NCBI RefSeq assembly: GCF_022138605.1
Contig: NZ_JACBFS010000001.1
Location: 496,001 to 560,000 of the forward strand
DNA from: Xanthobacter sp. NM-25
GTDB lineage: Bacteria; Pseudomonadota; Alphaproteobacteria; Rhizobiales; Xanthobacteraceae
Length of the DNA stretch: 64,000 nt
Direction of reading: 5' to 3'
Shown here: positions 18,782 through 28,078 of the stretch, piece after piece
Position numbering within the stretch: the stretch's first letter is position 1
Layout of the letters: every line of letters starts with the position of its first letter
Position numbers and translations under genes: made by a program
Notes under the pieces: model-generated
Databases searched by the model: none
What the model was told of the DNA's origin: nothing
Seen by the model: only the letters and a program-made list of their open reading frames with translations

Positions 18782-19444
18782 ATGCCAGAAGTCATCTTCC
18801 CCGGCGAAAAGGGGCGCCTTGAAGGCCGCTACCAGCCCGCCAAGACCCGCAATGCCCCCATCGCCATCATTCTTCATCCCCATCCGCAATTCGGCGGAAC
18901 GATGAACAATCCGGTGGTGTACAACCTGTACTACCAGTTCGTGAACCGGGGCTTCTCGGTCCTGCGCTTCAATTTCCGCGGTGTCGGCCGCTCCCAGGGC
19001 TCGTTCGACCACGGCCAGGGCGAGCTGTCGGACGCCGCCGCGGCCCTCGACTGGGCGCAGTCGGTGAACCCGGATGCCCGCGCCTGCTGGATCGCCGGCT
19101 TCTCCTTCGGCGCCTGGATCGGCATGCAGCTTTTGATGCGCCGGCCCGAGGTGGAGGGCTTCATCTCCATCGCCGCGCCGGCCAATCTTTACGACTTCTC
19201 CTTCCTTGCCCCCTGCCCCTCGTCCGGCCTGTTCGTGCATGGCGACAAGGATGCGGTGGTGCCCACCTCGGCGGTGGCCACCCTGGTGGAGAAGCTCAAG
19301 ACGCAGAAGGGCATCGTCATCGAGCAGCAGGTGGTGCCCGGCGCCAACCACTTCTTCGATGGCAAGACCGAGGAGCTGATGGGCGTGGTCGGGACCTATC
19401 TCGACAAGCGCCTGCCCGGCACCCGCAGCACCAGCGCCGCCTGA
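18782..19444 (+). CDS. Alpha/beta hydrolase, serine type
   Basis: A 220-residue cytosolic alpha/beta hydrolase. The oxyanion-side HPHPQFGGTMNN near residues 31-42 is followed by RFNFRGVGRSQG, the nucleophile elbow G-F-S108-F-G, an acid in GDKDAVVP and the histidine of GANHFF close to the end; this completes the Ser-Asp-His triad. The HPHP...GGTMNN start is that of a widespread bacterial esterase/lipase-like subfamily of unknown substrate. The ATG at 18782 is preceded by only a weak ribosome site; the alternative start at 18770 adds four residues. It is a single gene ended by the terminator at 19465-19503. Confidence 0.85.
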   Translation: MPEVIFPGEKGRLEGRYQPAKTRNAPIAIILHPHPQFGGTMNNPVVYNLYYQFVNRGFSVLRFNFRGVGRSQGSFDHGQGELSDAAAALDWAQSVNPDARACWIAGFSFGAWIGMQLLMRRPEVEGFISIAAPANLYDFSFLAPCPSSGLFVHGDKDAVVPTSAVATLVEKLKTQKGIVIEQQVVPGANHFFDGKTEELMGVVGTYLDKRLPGTRSTSAA

Positions 19445-19464
19445 CGGCGCCTCCATCGCCTTTC

Positions 19465-19503
19465 AAAAAGCCCGCGCCTTCCCCTCGAAGGCGCGGGCTT
19501 TTT
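19465..19503. terminator. Bidirectional rho-independent terminator
   Basis: AAAAAGCCCGCGCCTT pairs with AAGGCGCGGGCTTTTT across a 7-nt loop, a 16-bp stem with T-runs when read in either direction. It separates the convergent hydrolase gene and APC permease gene, 21 bp and 7 bp from their stops. Confidence 0.92.
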
Positions 19504-19509
19504 GCTGCC

Positions 19510-21108
19510 TCAGCCGGCGTCCACATCCTGCCCCCGCGCCACATGCGCGAGCTCAGGCTCATCCTTCATGTAGCGATCGAAGGTCTGCTGATCGAGGCGC
19601 CCGCGCACCGCCAGCGCGAACATGGCGCCGCCGAACACCACCAGCAGCGCCATGTCGACGCCGAAGGGGATCACCCCAAGCCCGCCGAAGCCCCCTAGGG
19701 CCGAAAACAGCCCCATGCCCCCGAGATAGGGCACGAGCCAGCGGGCCTCCTTGAGATCGAGGCCGGAAAGGCCGTGATGGCCGGCGCGGGCGAGGAACAC
19801 CAGCAGCCCCACCAGCAGGCAGACCCCGAGCCGCCAGACGATGGGCCAGCCGCTCCAATAGATGATGAGCGTGGCGATGATGAAGGCGAGCGCGGCCACC
19901 GGCACCACCGCCGGCACCCGCATGGGACGCCGCGCCGTGGGGAGCAGGTGGCGCAGGGCCACCACCGCCACCGGCCCCACCAGGAACGACAGGATGATCG
20001 CCGAGGAATTGAGCTGCACCACCTCGCGGAAGGGCAGAAGCACGAACACCAAAGCAGAGACCACGAAGTTCAGCAGCAGCGCCGGCAGGGGCACGCCGCG
20101 CTCCGAAACGCCGGTGAAGGCCTTGGCGAAGAAGCCGTTCTCCGCCAGAGCGAAAGCGAGGCGCGCGTTGGAGCCCACCGCCACCAGGCCGCCGGCGAAC
20201 GGCCCCAGCACCGCCCCGGCATTGAGCAGGCTCACCAGCCATACGAGGCCCAGCGCCGCGGCGAGCGCCCCCAGCGGCCCGAAATCGCCCGGCAGCGCCA
20301 GTTGCGCCCAGCCATTGGCCAGATCGCTCGGGAACAGGGCGCCGGTGAAGGCCACCTGGATGCCGCCATAGACCACGAAGGCGATCACCAGGGAGAGGAT
20401 CAGCGCCGTCGGAATGGTGAAGCCGGGGTTCTTCACCTCCCCCGCCATGTCGATGGCGTGGCGAAAGCCGATGTAGGAAAAGGCGATGCCGCCCGATGAG
20501 ACCGCCGCCAACACGCCGGCCACGCCAAACGGGAAAAACCCGCCCTGGGCCGTGAAATTGGCGGTCTCGAAGCGCGAGCCCATCAGGGCGGCCATGATGA
20601 TGAAGGGAATGGCGAGCTTGAGCCAGGTGATGGCGGTGTTGACCCGGGCAAAGACCTGCACGCCGAAGGCGTTGATGAGCGTGAACAAGGCCATGAGCCC
20701 CATGGCCACCGCCACCCCGCCCCAGGAGAGCTTGCCGCTGCCGGGTGCCGAATAGAGCCAGCTCAGGTGGGGCGCGAGATAATGCAGCATCGCCTCCACC
20801 TCGATGGGGGCGGTGGTGTTGTAGCCCACCCAGGCGCTCCACCCCATGGCCATGGCCACCACGTTGCCGTGGCTGAACTGCGGCACCCGGGCGATGCCGC
20901 CGGCCACTGGCAGCATGGCCGAGATTTCAGCGAAGGTGAGGGCCAGCAGCAGCATGGCGATGCCACCCACCAGCCAGGCGATGAGCGCCGCCGGGCCCGC
21001 GTGCTGCGCCGCCAGCAGCGGCGCGAACAGCCAGCCCGACCCGATGATGCCGCTGACCGCGACGAAGGTCAGGCCGATGAGGCCGATCTCCCGCTTGAGC
21101 TTGCCCAT
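19510..21108 (-). CDS. APC-family amino acid permease
   Basis: A 532-residue polytopic inner-membrane transporter of the amino acid-polyamine-organocation superfamily, with about twelve to fourteen hydrophobic helices. The first helix carries the glycine-rich substrate-binding break SGIIGSGW at residues 19-26 and is followed by the typical second helix and AEISAMLPVAGGIARVP loop. The overall pattern resembles aspartate-proton symporters (YveA/AspP-like), but the substrate is not certain. ATG 21108 has GGAAGG 5 bp upstream; the longer open frame to 21249 has no support. It is transcribed toward the hydrolase and ends at the shared terminator; it is separated from anmK by about 97 bp on the same strand. 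Confidence 0.85.
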   Translation of the reverse strand: MGKLKREIGLIGLTFVAVSGIIGSGWLFAPLLAAQHAGPAALIAWLVGGIAMLLLALTFAEISAMLPVAGGIARVPQFSHGNVVAMAMGWSAWVGYNTTAPIEVEAMLHYLAPHLSWLYSAPGSGKLSWGGVAVAMGLMALFTLINAFGVQVFARVNTAITWLKLAIPFIIMAALMGSRFETANFTAQGGFFPFGVAGVLAAVSSGGIAFSYIGFRHAIDMAGEVKNPGFTIPTALILSLVIAFVVYGGIQVAFTGALFPSDLANGWAQLALPGDFGPLGALAAALGLVWLVSLLNAGAVLGPFAGGLVAVGSNARLAFALAENGFFAKAFTGVSERGVPLPALLLNFVVSALVFVLLPFREVVQLNSSAIILSFLVGPVAVVALRHLLPTARRPMRVPAVVPVAALAFIIATLIIYWSGWPIVWRLGVCLLVGLLVFLARAGHHGLSGLDLKEARWLVPYLGGMGLFSALGGFGGLGVIPFGVDMALLVVFGGAMFALAVRGRLDQQTFDRYMKDEPELAHVARGQDVDAG

Positions 21109-21205
21109 GACCTTCCACGCCCCTGATGCGACCGCTTCCGCCCTGGCTAAGCTTAGGCCGCAAACACCGCGCTCGCATCTGCCGCGAAGCGCCTGGCGCA
21201 GGAAA

Positions 21206-22339
21206 TCAATCGCCAGCCGCCGACGCGGAAGGCGCGAAGCGCACGCCACCGGTGAGCGGACGGGGCACGCCGGTGGTGCCGGGGAAGGTCAGCGGCAGGC
21301 CCCGCGCGGCGCGGGCCGCCAGATAGCCGAAGGCGTGGGCCTCCAGCGCATCGCCGTCCCACCCCACCGCCGCCGCCGTGTGCACCGGCACGCCGAGCCG
21401 AGCCGCCAGCAGCGCGCACAGGGTGGGATTGCGGGCGCCGCCGCCGGCGACGATCCATTGGCGCGGCGGCACCGCCACATGCTCCAGCACCTTGGCGACG
21501 CTGGCCGCCGTCAGCGCCGTGAGGGTCGCGGCCCCATCCTCCACCGAGAGGCTCTCCAGCCCGCCGCGAGCGGCCACATAGGCGCGAAAGGCATTGCGAT
21601 CGAGGGACTTGGGTGGCGGCAGGCGGAAGAAGGGATGCTCCAGCACCGCCGCCACCGCCGCCTCATCCACCCGCCCCCGCGCGGCGCAGGCGCCATCGGC
21701 ATCGAAAGGCGCGCCGGTGCGGGCCGACATGAAGTCATCCAGAAGGGCATTGCCCGGCCCAGTGTCGCAGGCCATCTGCGGCAGCCCGTCCTCTCCCACG
21801 ATCGTGACGTTGGCGACGCCACCCACATTAAGGATGGCCAGCGGCCGGGGCCCACCGAGCCGGGCCGCCAAGGCGGCGTGGAACACCGGCACCAGCGGCG
21901 CCCCCTCCCCGCCGGCGGCCACGTCGGCGGCGCGGAAATCGGCCATCACCGGCACCCCGAGGGCATTGGCGAGCCGCTGGCCCTCGCCGATCTGCACGGT
22001 GAGCCCGGCATCGGGGCGGTGAATCACCGTCTGGCCGTGGAAGCCGACGAGGTCGAGGTCCGACGGCGACAGGCGCAGGGGCGTCAGCAACGCCCGCACC
22101 GCCTCGGCGTGCAGATCGGTGATGCGCTGCTCGGCCGCCCGCAGCACGCCGGGGCGGTCGGTGCGGGCGTTCACCCCGTGGGCATCTTCCAGCGCCTGGC
22201 GCAGCTGCGCCCGGGTCGACGCGTCATAGGGCAGCGTCTGGGCGGCGCCCAGCCAGAAGATCGCCTCCCCGTCAGTCTCGATCAGTGCCGCGTCGACGCC
22301 GTCCAAGGAGGTGCCGCTCATCAAGCCGACCACACGCAT
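21206..22339 (-). CDS. anmK: Anhydro-N-acetylmuramic acid kinase
   Basis: A 377-residue sugar kinase that opens and phosphorylates 1,6-anhydro-MurNAc during peptidoglycan recycling. The ASKHA-fold phosphate loop GLMSGTSLDGVDAAL is at residues 5-19, a second nucleotide site with NVGGVANVT is mid-protein, and the adenosine motif VAGGGARNPTL is near residues 317-327. ATG 22339 begins exactly on the conserved MRVVGLMSG; a longer frame to 22438 is a run-through. It is divergent from tyrS with 151 bp between them, a neighbourhood often kept in alphaproteobacteria. Confidence 0.93.
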   Translation of the reverse strand: MRVVGLMSGTSLDGVDAALIETDGEAIFWLGAAQTLPYDASTRAQLRQALEDAHGVNARTDRPGVLRAAEQRITDLHAEAVRALLTPLRLSPSDLDLVGFHGQTVIHRPDAGLTVQIGEGQRLANALGVPVMADFRAADVAAGGEGAPLVPVFHAALAARLGGPRPLAILNVGGVANVTIVGEDGLPQMACDTGPGNALLDDFMSARTGAPFDADGACAARGRVDEAAVAAVLEHPFFRLPPPKSLDRNAFRAYVAARGGLESLSVEDGAATLTALTAASVAKVLEHVAVPPRQWIVAGGGARNPTLCALLAARLGVPVHTAAAVGWDGDALEAHAFGYLAARAARGLPLTFPGTTGVPRPLTGGVRFAPSASAAGD

Positions 22340-22490
22340 CTGCCTGTTCCGTTCCCTGTCGCGGTCCGTTCCGGGACCGCCGGCCTGTTGCCCGATGCAA
22401 ACCGGCGCCGGACCTGATACACCAGCGCACCTTTCCACCTTGCCAACACACCGGGCCCTTCAGACCCGCAGAACGAAAACCAGATCCCTG

Positions 22491-23738
22491 ATGACCGCTC
22501 CCGCCTTCCGCTCCGACTTCCTGCGCACGCTCTCCGAGCGCGGCTACATCCACCAGTGCTCGGACCTCGAGCGCCTCGATGCCAAGGCGGCGGAAGGGCC
22601 CATCACCGCATATATCGGCTTCGATGCCACCGCATCGAGCCTGCATGCGGGGCATCTGCTCTCCATCATGATGTTGCGCACCCTGCAGCGCACCGGGCAC
22701 AACCCCATCGCCCTCATGGGCGGCGGCACCACCAAGATCGGCGATCCGTCCGGCAAGGACACCCAACGCCAGATGCTCACCGATGCGCAGATCAACGGCA
22801 ATATCGCCTCGATCCGCAAGGTGTTCGCCCGCTTCCTCGATTTCGAGGGCGGCGCCATCATGGCCAACAATGCCGATTGGCTGGACGAGCTGAAATACAT
22901 CCCGCTGCTGCGGGAAGTCGGGCCCCACTTCACCATCAACCGCATGCTCACGTTCGATTCCGTGAAGCTGCGCCTGGATCGTGAGCAGCCGCTCACCTTC
23001 CTCGAATTCAACTACATGATCCTGCAGGCCTATGACTTCGTGGAGCTCGCCAAGCGCCACGGCTGCATCCTGCAGATGGGCGGCTCCGACCAGTGGGGCA
23101 ATATCGTCAACGGCATGGAGCTCGGCCGCCGCATGCACGGCGCCGACCTGTTCGCCCTCACCACCCCGCTGCTCACCACCTCGTCCGGCGCCAAGATGGG
23201 CAAGACCGCCGGCGGTGCCGTGTGGCTCGATGCGGAGCTGCTGAGCCCCTACGAATACTGGCAGTACTGGCGCAATGCCGGTGACGCGGACGTGGAGCGC
23301 TTCCTGAAGCTGTTCACCGAGCTGCCGCTGGACGAGATCGCCCGCCTTGCCGCTTTGAAGGACCAGGAAATCAACCTCGCCAAGGAAGTGCTGGCCACCG
23401 AGGCGACCGCCCTCCTGCATGGCCGCGCGGCCGCCGAGCAGGCCCGCGACACCGCCCGCACCACCTTCGAGCAGGGCGCGCTGGATGTGAACCTGCCGAC
23501 GGTGGAGGTGCCGGCGGCGGAGCTGGATGGCCTTGCGGTGGCCAATGCCTTCGTGCGCGCCGGCCTGGTGGCTTCCACCAGCGAGGCGCGGCGGCAGATC
23601 AAGGGCGGCGGCCTGAAAGTGAACGATGCGGCCATCAGCGACGAAAAGGCAGTGCTCGCCCAGGGCGATCTCACCGCCGAAGGGGTAATCAAGCTGTCGC
23701 TCGGCAAGAAGAAGCACGTGCTCCTGAAGCCGGTCTGA
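22491..23738 (+). CDS. tyrS: Tyrosyl-tRNA synthetase
   Basis: A 415-residue class I aminoacyl-tRNA synthetase. The HIGH-like motif reads H52-A-G-H55, the KMSKS-like motif is SSGAK235-M-G-K-T, and tyrosine recognition residues lie in the QAYDFVELAKRHGCILQMGGSDQWGN region. A C-terminal S4 RNA-binding domain (about residues 350-410, with SEARRQIKGGGLKVND) completes the normal architecture of bacterial TyrRS. The start at ATG 22491 is chosen by alignment in mind of family N termini; the open frame to 22311 overlaps anmK and is a run-through. No T-box or other leader control was recognised. Confidence 0.96.
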   Translation: MTAPAFRSDFLRTLSERGYIHQCSDLERLDAKAAEGPITAYIGFDATASSLHAGHLLSIMMLRTLQRTGHNPIALMGGGTTKIGDPSGKDTQRQMLTDAQINGNIASIRKVFARFLDFEGGAIMANNADWLDELKYIPLLREVGPHFTINRMLTFDSVKLRLDREQPLTFLEFNYMILQAYDFVELAKRHGCILQMGGSDQWGNIVNGMELGRRMHGADLFALTTPLLTTSSGAKMGKTAGGAVWLDAELLSPYEYWQYWRNAGDADVERFLKLFTELPLDEIARLAALKDQEINLAKEVLATEATALLHGRAAAEQARDTARTTFEQGALDVNLPTVEVPAAELDGLAVANAFVRAGLVASTSEARRQIKGGGLKVNDAAISDEKAVLAQGDLTAEGVIKLSLGKKKHVLLKPV

Positions 23739-23774
23739 TCCGGCTGCCGCAGCGCCTCCCGCGCCCCGCCCGCC

Positions 23775-26700
23775 TCACCGGCTCGGCGGGGTGTCGTTTG
23801 TGCCGCGGAATTCGAAGATCTTGCGCAGGAAGCCCGGGGCCACGGCCGAGATGGGATTGATGCGCAAGGTCGGCGCGCTCATGGAGCCCACCACCTCGAA
23901 GGTCACGCCCAGCAGTCCCTCGTTGGGGCCACCGCCCAGGAACATGCCGATCACCGGCAGCTTGGAGAACATGTTGTTGAGGGCATAGGCCGGCACGAAG
24001 GTGCCGCGCATGGAAATGCGGTTGGCGGCGAAATCCAGCAGCCCGTCGAACGTCACGCCCGCCGAGGTGCCCCAGATGGCGCCATCCTTGAACGACACCT
24101 TGCCCGGCGAGCGAACGAACTGGGCCTCGGCCTTCTCGAAGGCGGCGGAGCCGTCGACGATCTTGCCGGAGGAATCCCGCGCCGCGCTGGACAGCTGGCT
24201 GAGCCCGGGCTCGCCCTTCACGAAGAAGTTCCGCACATGCAGCACGCCTTCCTGCGGGGCGCTGTCGCTGCGGGGCGGATCCACCACCAGCCAGGCATCG
24301 CCGCCCTGGAGCTTGGCGTAGACATCCAGGAAGCGCAGCAGCGCCCCGGCATCGGTGGTGGCCACCTGGAGCGCCTTGGGCTTGCCCTGCCAGGGCCGCA
24401 TCTGCCCGCCCACGGTGCCCTCGCGCCCCACCTTGGCGCTGAGGCTGAAATTGTCGATCTGCACGCCCCGGCGGGCCACGAAAAGATCGAGCTGACGCAG
24501 CACCTCACCATTGTTCCCGGTCAGCGCGCCAATCTTGGCATCCACATCCACGTCGGGAATCTTCGGCGAGCGACGGCCGTTGGCGGCGGCCGCCCCATTG
24601 CCGGTGGCCGGTGTCGGCGGGCTCATGATGCTTTTCATGATGCCACGCGCATCCATCACCTCCCCGGTGATGTGGATCTTCAGCACGTCGCCGGACTTGT
24701 CCGCCTTCAGCGCCGCCTTGTCACCGTCGGAAAGCTGAAAGATGGGGAACTGAGCCGCCAGCAGATCCCCTTCGTCGGACAGCTCAAGGGAACCCTTCAA
24801 CAGCGTTCCCGACCCCTCCATCACCAGGTCGGCGAGGCGCACGGTGGTGCCCTTGTCGTTGACCACGAAGCGGGCCTTGAGCGGCTTGCCGGCGGGCTTC
24901 GACAGGCCGGGGATCAGGTCGGCGATGCGGACGTTGGTGAGATCCAGCTCGATGGAGGCCTGGGTATCCTTGTTGTTGGTGGTGCCCACCAGCCGCACGC
25001 CCACGGTGCCGAAAATGCCGGGAATATCCACCCCGAGGCGGGTGCGGGCGGCATTGTCCAGATTGGCGCTGACCCGGATGTCGGCGTCGGCCACGTCCTT
25101 CTTCTTCTCATATTCAAAGGCGATGGGGGCGCCACCCAGCTTGCCGTCGCCGCGCAGCAAAATGCCCGCCGGTGAAGCGAATACCTGCACCGTGGCGCCT
25201 TCCAGCCGCTGCGCCTTGAACACCTTGTCGACCCCGAAGTCCGTCAGGGTCGCCTCCAGCGAATAGTCCAGGTCCTCCGGCAGCGGCACCTTGCGGAAGG
25301 TCATGTGGAGCTGCAGCAGGGCGGAGAACTTGCCGCGGGTGGTCGAGGGATCGAAGGCCGTGCCGGTGGGGCCCTTGAGGGGCTCCATGCCCAGCACCTC
25401 GATGGCGGCGTCGGCAGGCCCGGCGAAGCGCACGGAGATCTGCGCCGAAGGCTCCCGGGGGAAATAGTCCGGCATGAACATCACGCCGTCGCTGACGGCG
25501 ATCTTGCGGTCCCGCGGGGTCACCATGGTGCCGTCCGGCATATCGATCCGGACCGTGCGGCCGGTCACCAGAATGGCGAGGCTGGCGTCGCTCACCGCCG
25601 GCAGCCCTTTCACCGGCCGCAGCGACACGCCCTTGCCGTTGATGGTGAAGCGCACGCTGTCCTCGGGCAGCGGCACTTGTTTCTGGCCGATGAGGTCGAG
25701 CGGCATATCGACCGCCAGGGTGATACCGTCGGCCATGCCGCCGGAGACATTCTCGATGGCGAACTGGCGGGCCGGCGGGGCAATGGACACCGGCCAGAAC
25801 CGCTTCACCGTGGCCACCGGCATGGGCGAGGCGACCCCGTTGAACTTGAGGCTCGGAACGGCGATGCCGAAATCGAGCGCGGCAGTGAAGGAGAAGGAGC
25901 CGGCCTTGCTGCCCAGAAGGCCCCGATCCACGTTCAGCCGGTGCGCCACCGTATCGTAGGCGCCCGCCACCATCACCTGCTCGATGACGAGGGCGGGCTC
26001 GCTCATCTCCGGCCCCTTGAGCACCACCTCGGCGGCGCCGAGCTCGAACGGCCAGGGCTCGCGGGCGTGGGCGGGAACGGTGATCTCCCCCTTGAGCGCC
26101 ACCTTGTTCTCGTTCTTCACCGCGACGATGGGATCGACCACGATGATGCGCCGCTGAGGATCGAGATGGGCCACAAGCCGCGCCGAATCGATCATGAAGC
26201 GCTCGGTGGGCTCCTCGCCATTCCCGATGGCGCCGGCACCGAGGTCGATCTCGGCCGATGCCGCCAGAAGATCGCCATTCAACCCGAGCCGGGCGGAGAA
26301 CGTCGCGTCCAGCGGCGTGTCCATATAGAAGCGCCGATGATCCTGGCTGAAGGCCTGGACCAGGTCGCGGGTCGACACGTCGTTGATGGTGAGAGTCACC
26401 GACCGCTCGCCATCCTTGGCCGGAGCGATGCGCGCCACCGCGGTGGAGATGCCCTGCGGGCCCTGGGAGGTGAAGGTGAGCACCGCCCCGCCGGCCGGCG
26501 GCCGCGCCAGCCGGATGGAAATGTGCTGGAAGGTGATCCGCCGGCCCGAGCTCTCGTTCTCGACGATGAGCGAACCGTCCTTGAGCCCCACATCGGCAAG
26601 GGCGCCGCCGTCGAACCCCACCGCGTCGAGATCCTGCAGCCAGCGGGCGAGGAAGGCGAGGCGCAGCGGATCCACGTCCGCCATAGGATCGGCCGCAGGG

Positions 26701-27341
26701 TCCGCGACGGTCGGGCCCGCCGGCGGTGCGGCGGCGGGCGCGGCAGACGAGCCGCTCGGCCCGGCCTGCCCCGCCTGCCCGCCAGCGGGCGCGGTGGCAG
26801 TCGCCGCGGCACGGGCGCGCGCCGTCGACAGCGGCTTGGCGCCGCGCCCGGTGGCGACCGCCAGATCACCCGAGGCGCCGATGCGCACGGTCATTTCGGC
26901 ACCGATCAGATCCACCCGGCGGGCCCGCGGCATCAGCGACAGCAGGGAACCTTCGAGCTCGACCTCAGCGCTGGGGGCACTGGCCACCAGATCTCCATCG
27001 GCGCCATAGACCTTGATGTCGTGCACCACCAACGTGGTGGCGCCGCCGGTGGCGGTCTCCACGGTGGTCGCGCCGATGGAGACCTTGTGCCCGCCACCGA
27101 TGCGGTCTTCGAGTGCCTGCTCGATATAGGGTGTCGCCACATTGGCGGTGACGGTGCCGGTGGCAATGAGGGCATAGAGCACGAGCGCGGCGACACCGGC
27201 CAGGGCGATGGCGATGAGAACGATGCTGGCGCACACCCGCGCGACGCGCCCGCGCGGCACCAGCGCGCCCATCAGGCTGCGGATGCGCGCATGCCGGGGC
27301 TTGCGCCGCGGCGGTACGGGCGTCGATCCCGTCTCGTCCAT
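23775..27341 (-). CDS. YhdP/AsmA-like giant envelope protein
   Basis: A 1188-residue protein. A basic cytoplasmic N terminus and one membrane helix (about residues 37-60) precede a very long, beta-strand-rich periplasmic body, with an AsmA-like C-terminal domain over about the last 300 residues. Size and layout fit the YhdP/DUF3971 branch of AsmA-like proteins, which are bridge-shaped lipid carriers between the inner and outer membranes. An alanine/proline-rich low-complexity insert is at about residues 165-215. ATG 27341 has GGGAGG 8-13 bp upstream; a TTG at 27362 would add seven residues. Adjacent genes on both sides are in the opposite direction (tyrS convergent, bcp divergent), so it is transcribed alone. 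Confidence 0.82.
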   Translation of the reverse strand: MDETGSTPVPPRRKPRHARIRSLMGALVPRGRVARVCASIVLIAIALAGVAALVLYALIATGTVTANVATPYIEQALEDRIGGGHKVSIGATTVETATGGATTLVVHDIKVYGADGDLVASAPSAEVELEGSLLSLMPRARRVDLIGAEMTVRIGASGDLAVATGRGAKPLSTARARAAATATAPAGGQAGQAGPSGSSAAPAAAPPAGPTVADPAADPMADVDPLRLAFLARWLQDLDAVGFDGGALADVGLKDGSLIVENESSGRRITFQHISIRLARPPAGGAVLTFTSQGPQGISTAVARIAPAKDGERSVTLTINDVSTRDLVQAFSQDHRRFYMDTPLDATFSARLGLNGDLLAASAEIDLGAGAIGNGEEPTERFMIDSARLVAHLDPQRRIIVVDPIVAVKNENKVALKGEITVPAHAREPWPFELGAAEVVLKGPEMSEPALVIEQVMVAGAYDTVAHRLNVDRGLLGSKAGSFSFTAALDFGIAVPSLKFNGVASPMPVATVKRFWPVSIAPPARQFAIENVSGGMADGITLAVDMPLDLIGQKQVPLPEDSVRFTINGKGVSLRPVKGLPAVSDASLAILVTGRTVRIDMPDGTMVTPRDRKIAVSDGVMFMPDYFPREPSAQISVRFAGPADAAIEVLGMEPLKGPTGTAFDPSTTRGKFSALLQLHMTFRKVPLPEDLDYSLEATLTDFGVDKVFKAQRLEGATVQVFASPAGILLRGDGKLGGAPIAFEYEKKKDVADADIRVSANLDNAARTRLGVDIPGIFGTVGVRLVGTTNNKDTQASIELDLTNVRIADLIPGLSKPAGKPLKARFVVNDKGTTVRLADLVMEGSGTLLKGSLELSDEGDLLAAQFPIFQLSDGDKAALKADKSGDVLKIHITGEVMDARGIMKSIMSPPTPATGNGAAAANGRRSPKIPDVDVDAKIGALTGNNGEVLRQLDLFVARRGVQIDNFSLSAKVGREGTVGGQMRPWQGKPKALQVATTDAGALLRFLDVYAKLQGGDAWLVVDPPRSDSAPQEGVLHVRNFFVKGEPGLSQLSSAARDSSGKIVDGSAAFEKAEAQFVRSPGKVSFKDGAIWGTSAGVTFDGLLDFAANRISMRGTFVPAYALNNMFSKLPVIGMFLGGGPNEGLLGVTFEVVGSMSAPTLRINPISAVAPGFLRKIFEFRGTNDTPPSR

Positions 27342-27581
27342 CCCCCTGAGGTCCTCCCGCAACTCTGAACGCCCGATCCACGGCCTGTTCGAGGCGAACC
27401 GCGCCTGCGCCCCCGCGCCGATTCGCCCCCGTCCGCCAGATGGAGCCTAATCTCCCCATCGGCCGTAAAGATGAGGTGGATCAAACTGCACTCAGCATAC
27501 CGCCACGCGCAACAAGAGGCTTATCATTTCCCGGTTCTGCCCCCTGGCTGTATGGCGGGGAAGACGTCGAAAGGAAGGCGG

Positions 27582-28055
27582 ATGAGCAAGATTCCAGAAG
27601 TTGGCACGAAAGCACCGGCATTCCGCCTCAAACGGGACGGTGGCGGCGAGGTCTCGCTGTCCGATTTCGCCGGTCGCAAGCTGGTGCTGTATTTCTATCC
27701 GAAGGCGAATACGTCCGGCTGCACCAAGGAGGCCATTGCCTTCAATGGCCTCAAGGCCGCCTTCGCCGCCACCGACACCGACATCCTGGGCGTCTCGGCC
27801 GATCCGGTGAAGGCCCAGGACAGCTTCAAGGCGAAGCATGACCTCGCCTTCCCCCTCGGCTCGGACGAAACCCATGCCATGCTGGAAGCCTATGGCGTGT
27901 GGGGCGAGAAGAGCCTCTACGGCCGCAAGTTCATGGGCATCACCCGGGCCACCCTGCTGATCGGCCGCGACGGCACCATCGCCCAGGTGTGGCCGAAGGT
28001 GAAGGTGGACGGCCACGCCGAGGCGGTGCTCAAGGCGGCGCAGGCTCTCGCCTGA
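27582..28055 (+). CDS. bcp: Thioredoxin-dependent peroxiredoxin, BCP/PrxQ family
   Basis: A 157-residue cytosolic thiol peroxidase that reduces hydrogen peroxide and organic peroxides. The peroxidatic cysteine is C47 in PKANTSGCTKEA, with the conserved threonine three residues before. The resolving cysteine that many BCPs have five residues later is isoleucine here (I52), so it is a one-Cys form needing another thiol partner. The C-terminal ITRATLLIGRDGTIAQVWPKVKVDGHA is typical. ATG 27582 follows AAGGAAGG at a good distance. It is convergent with the heme operon, leaving 23 bp between the stops. Confidence 0.93.
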   Translation: MSKIPEVGTKAPAFRLKRDGGGEVSLSDFAGRKLVLYFYPKANTSGCTKEAIAFNGLKAAFAATDTDILGVSADPVKAQDSFKAKHDLAFPLGSDETHAMLEAYGVWGEKSLYGRKFMGITRATLLIGRDGTIAQVWPKVKVDGHAEAVLKAAQALA

Positions 28056-28078
28056 CATGATCCGCGCGCGGTGGCCGC

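Noticed and set aside
25305..27368. An open frame of nearly 690 codons opposite the AsmA-like gene
   Set aside because: Composition is that of an antisense frame, with no recognisable domain; the AsmA-like gene is well supported.
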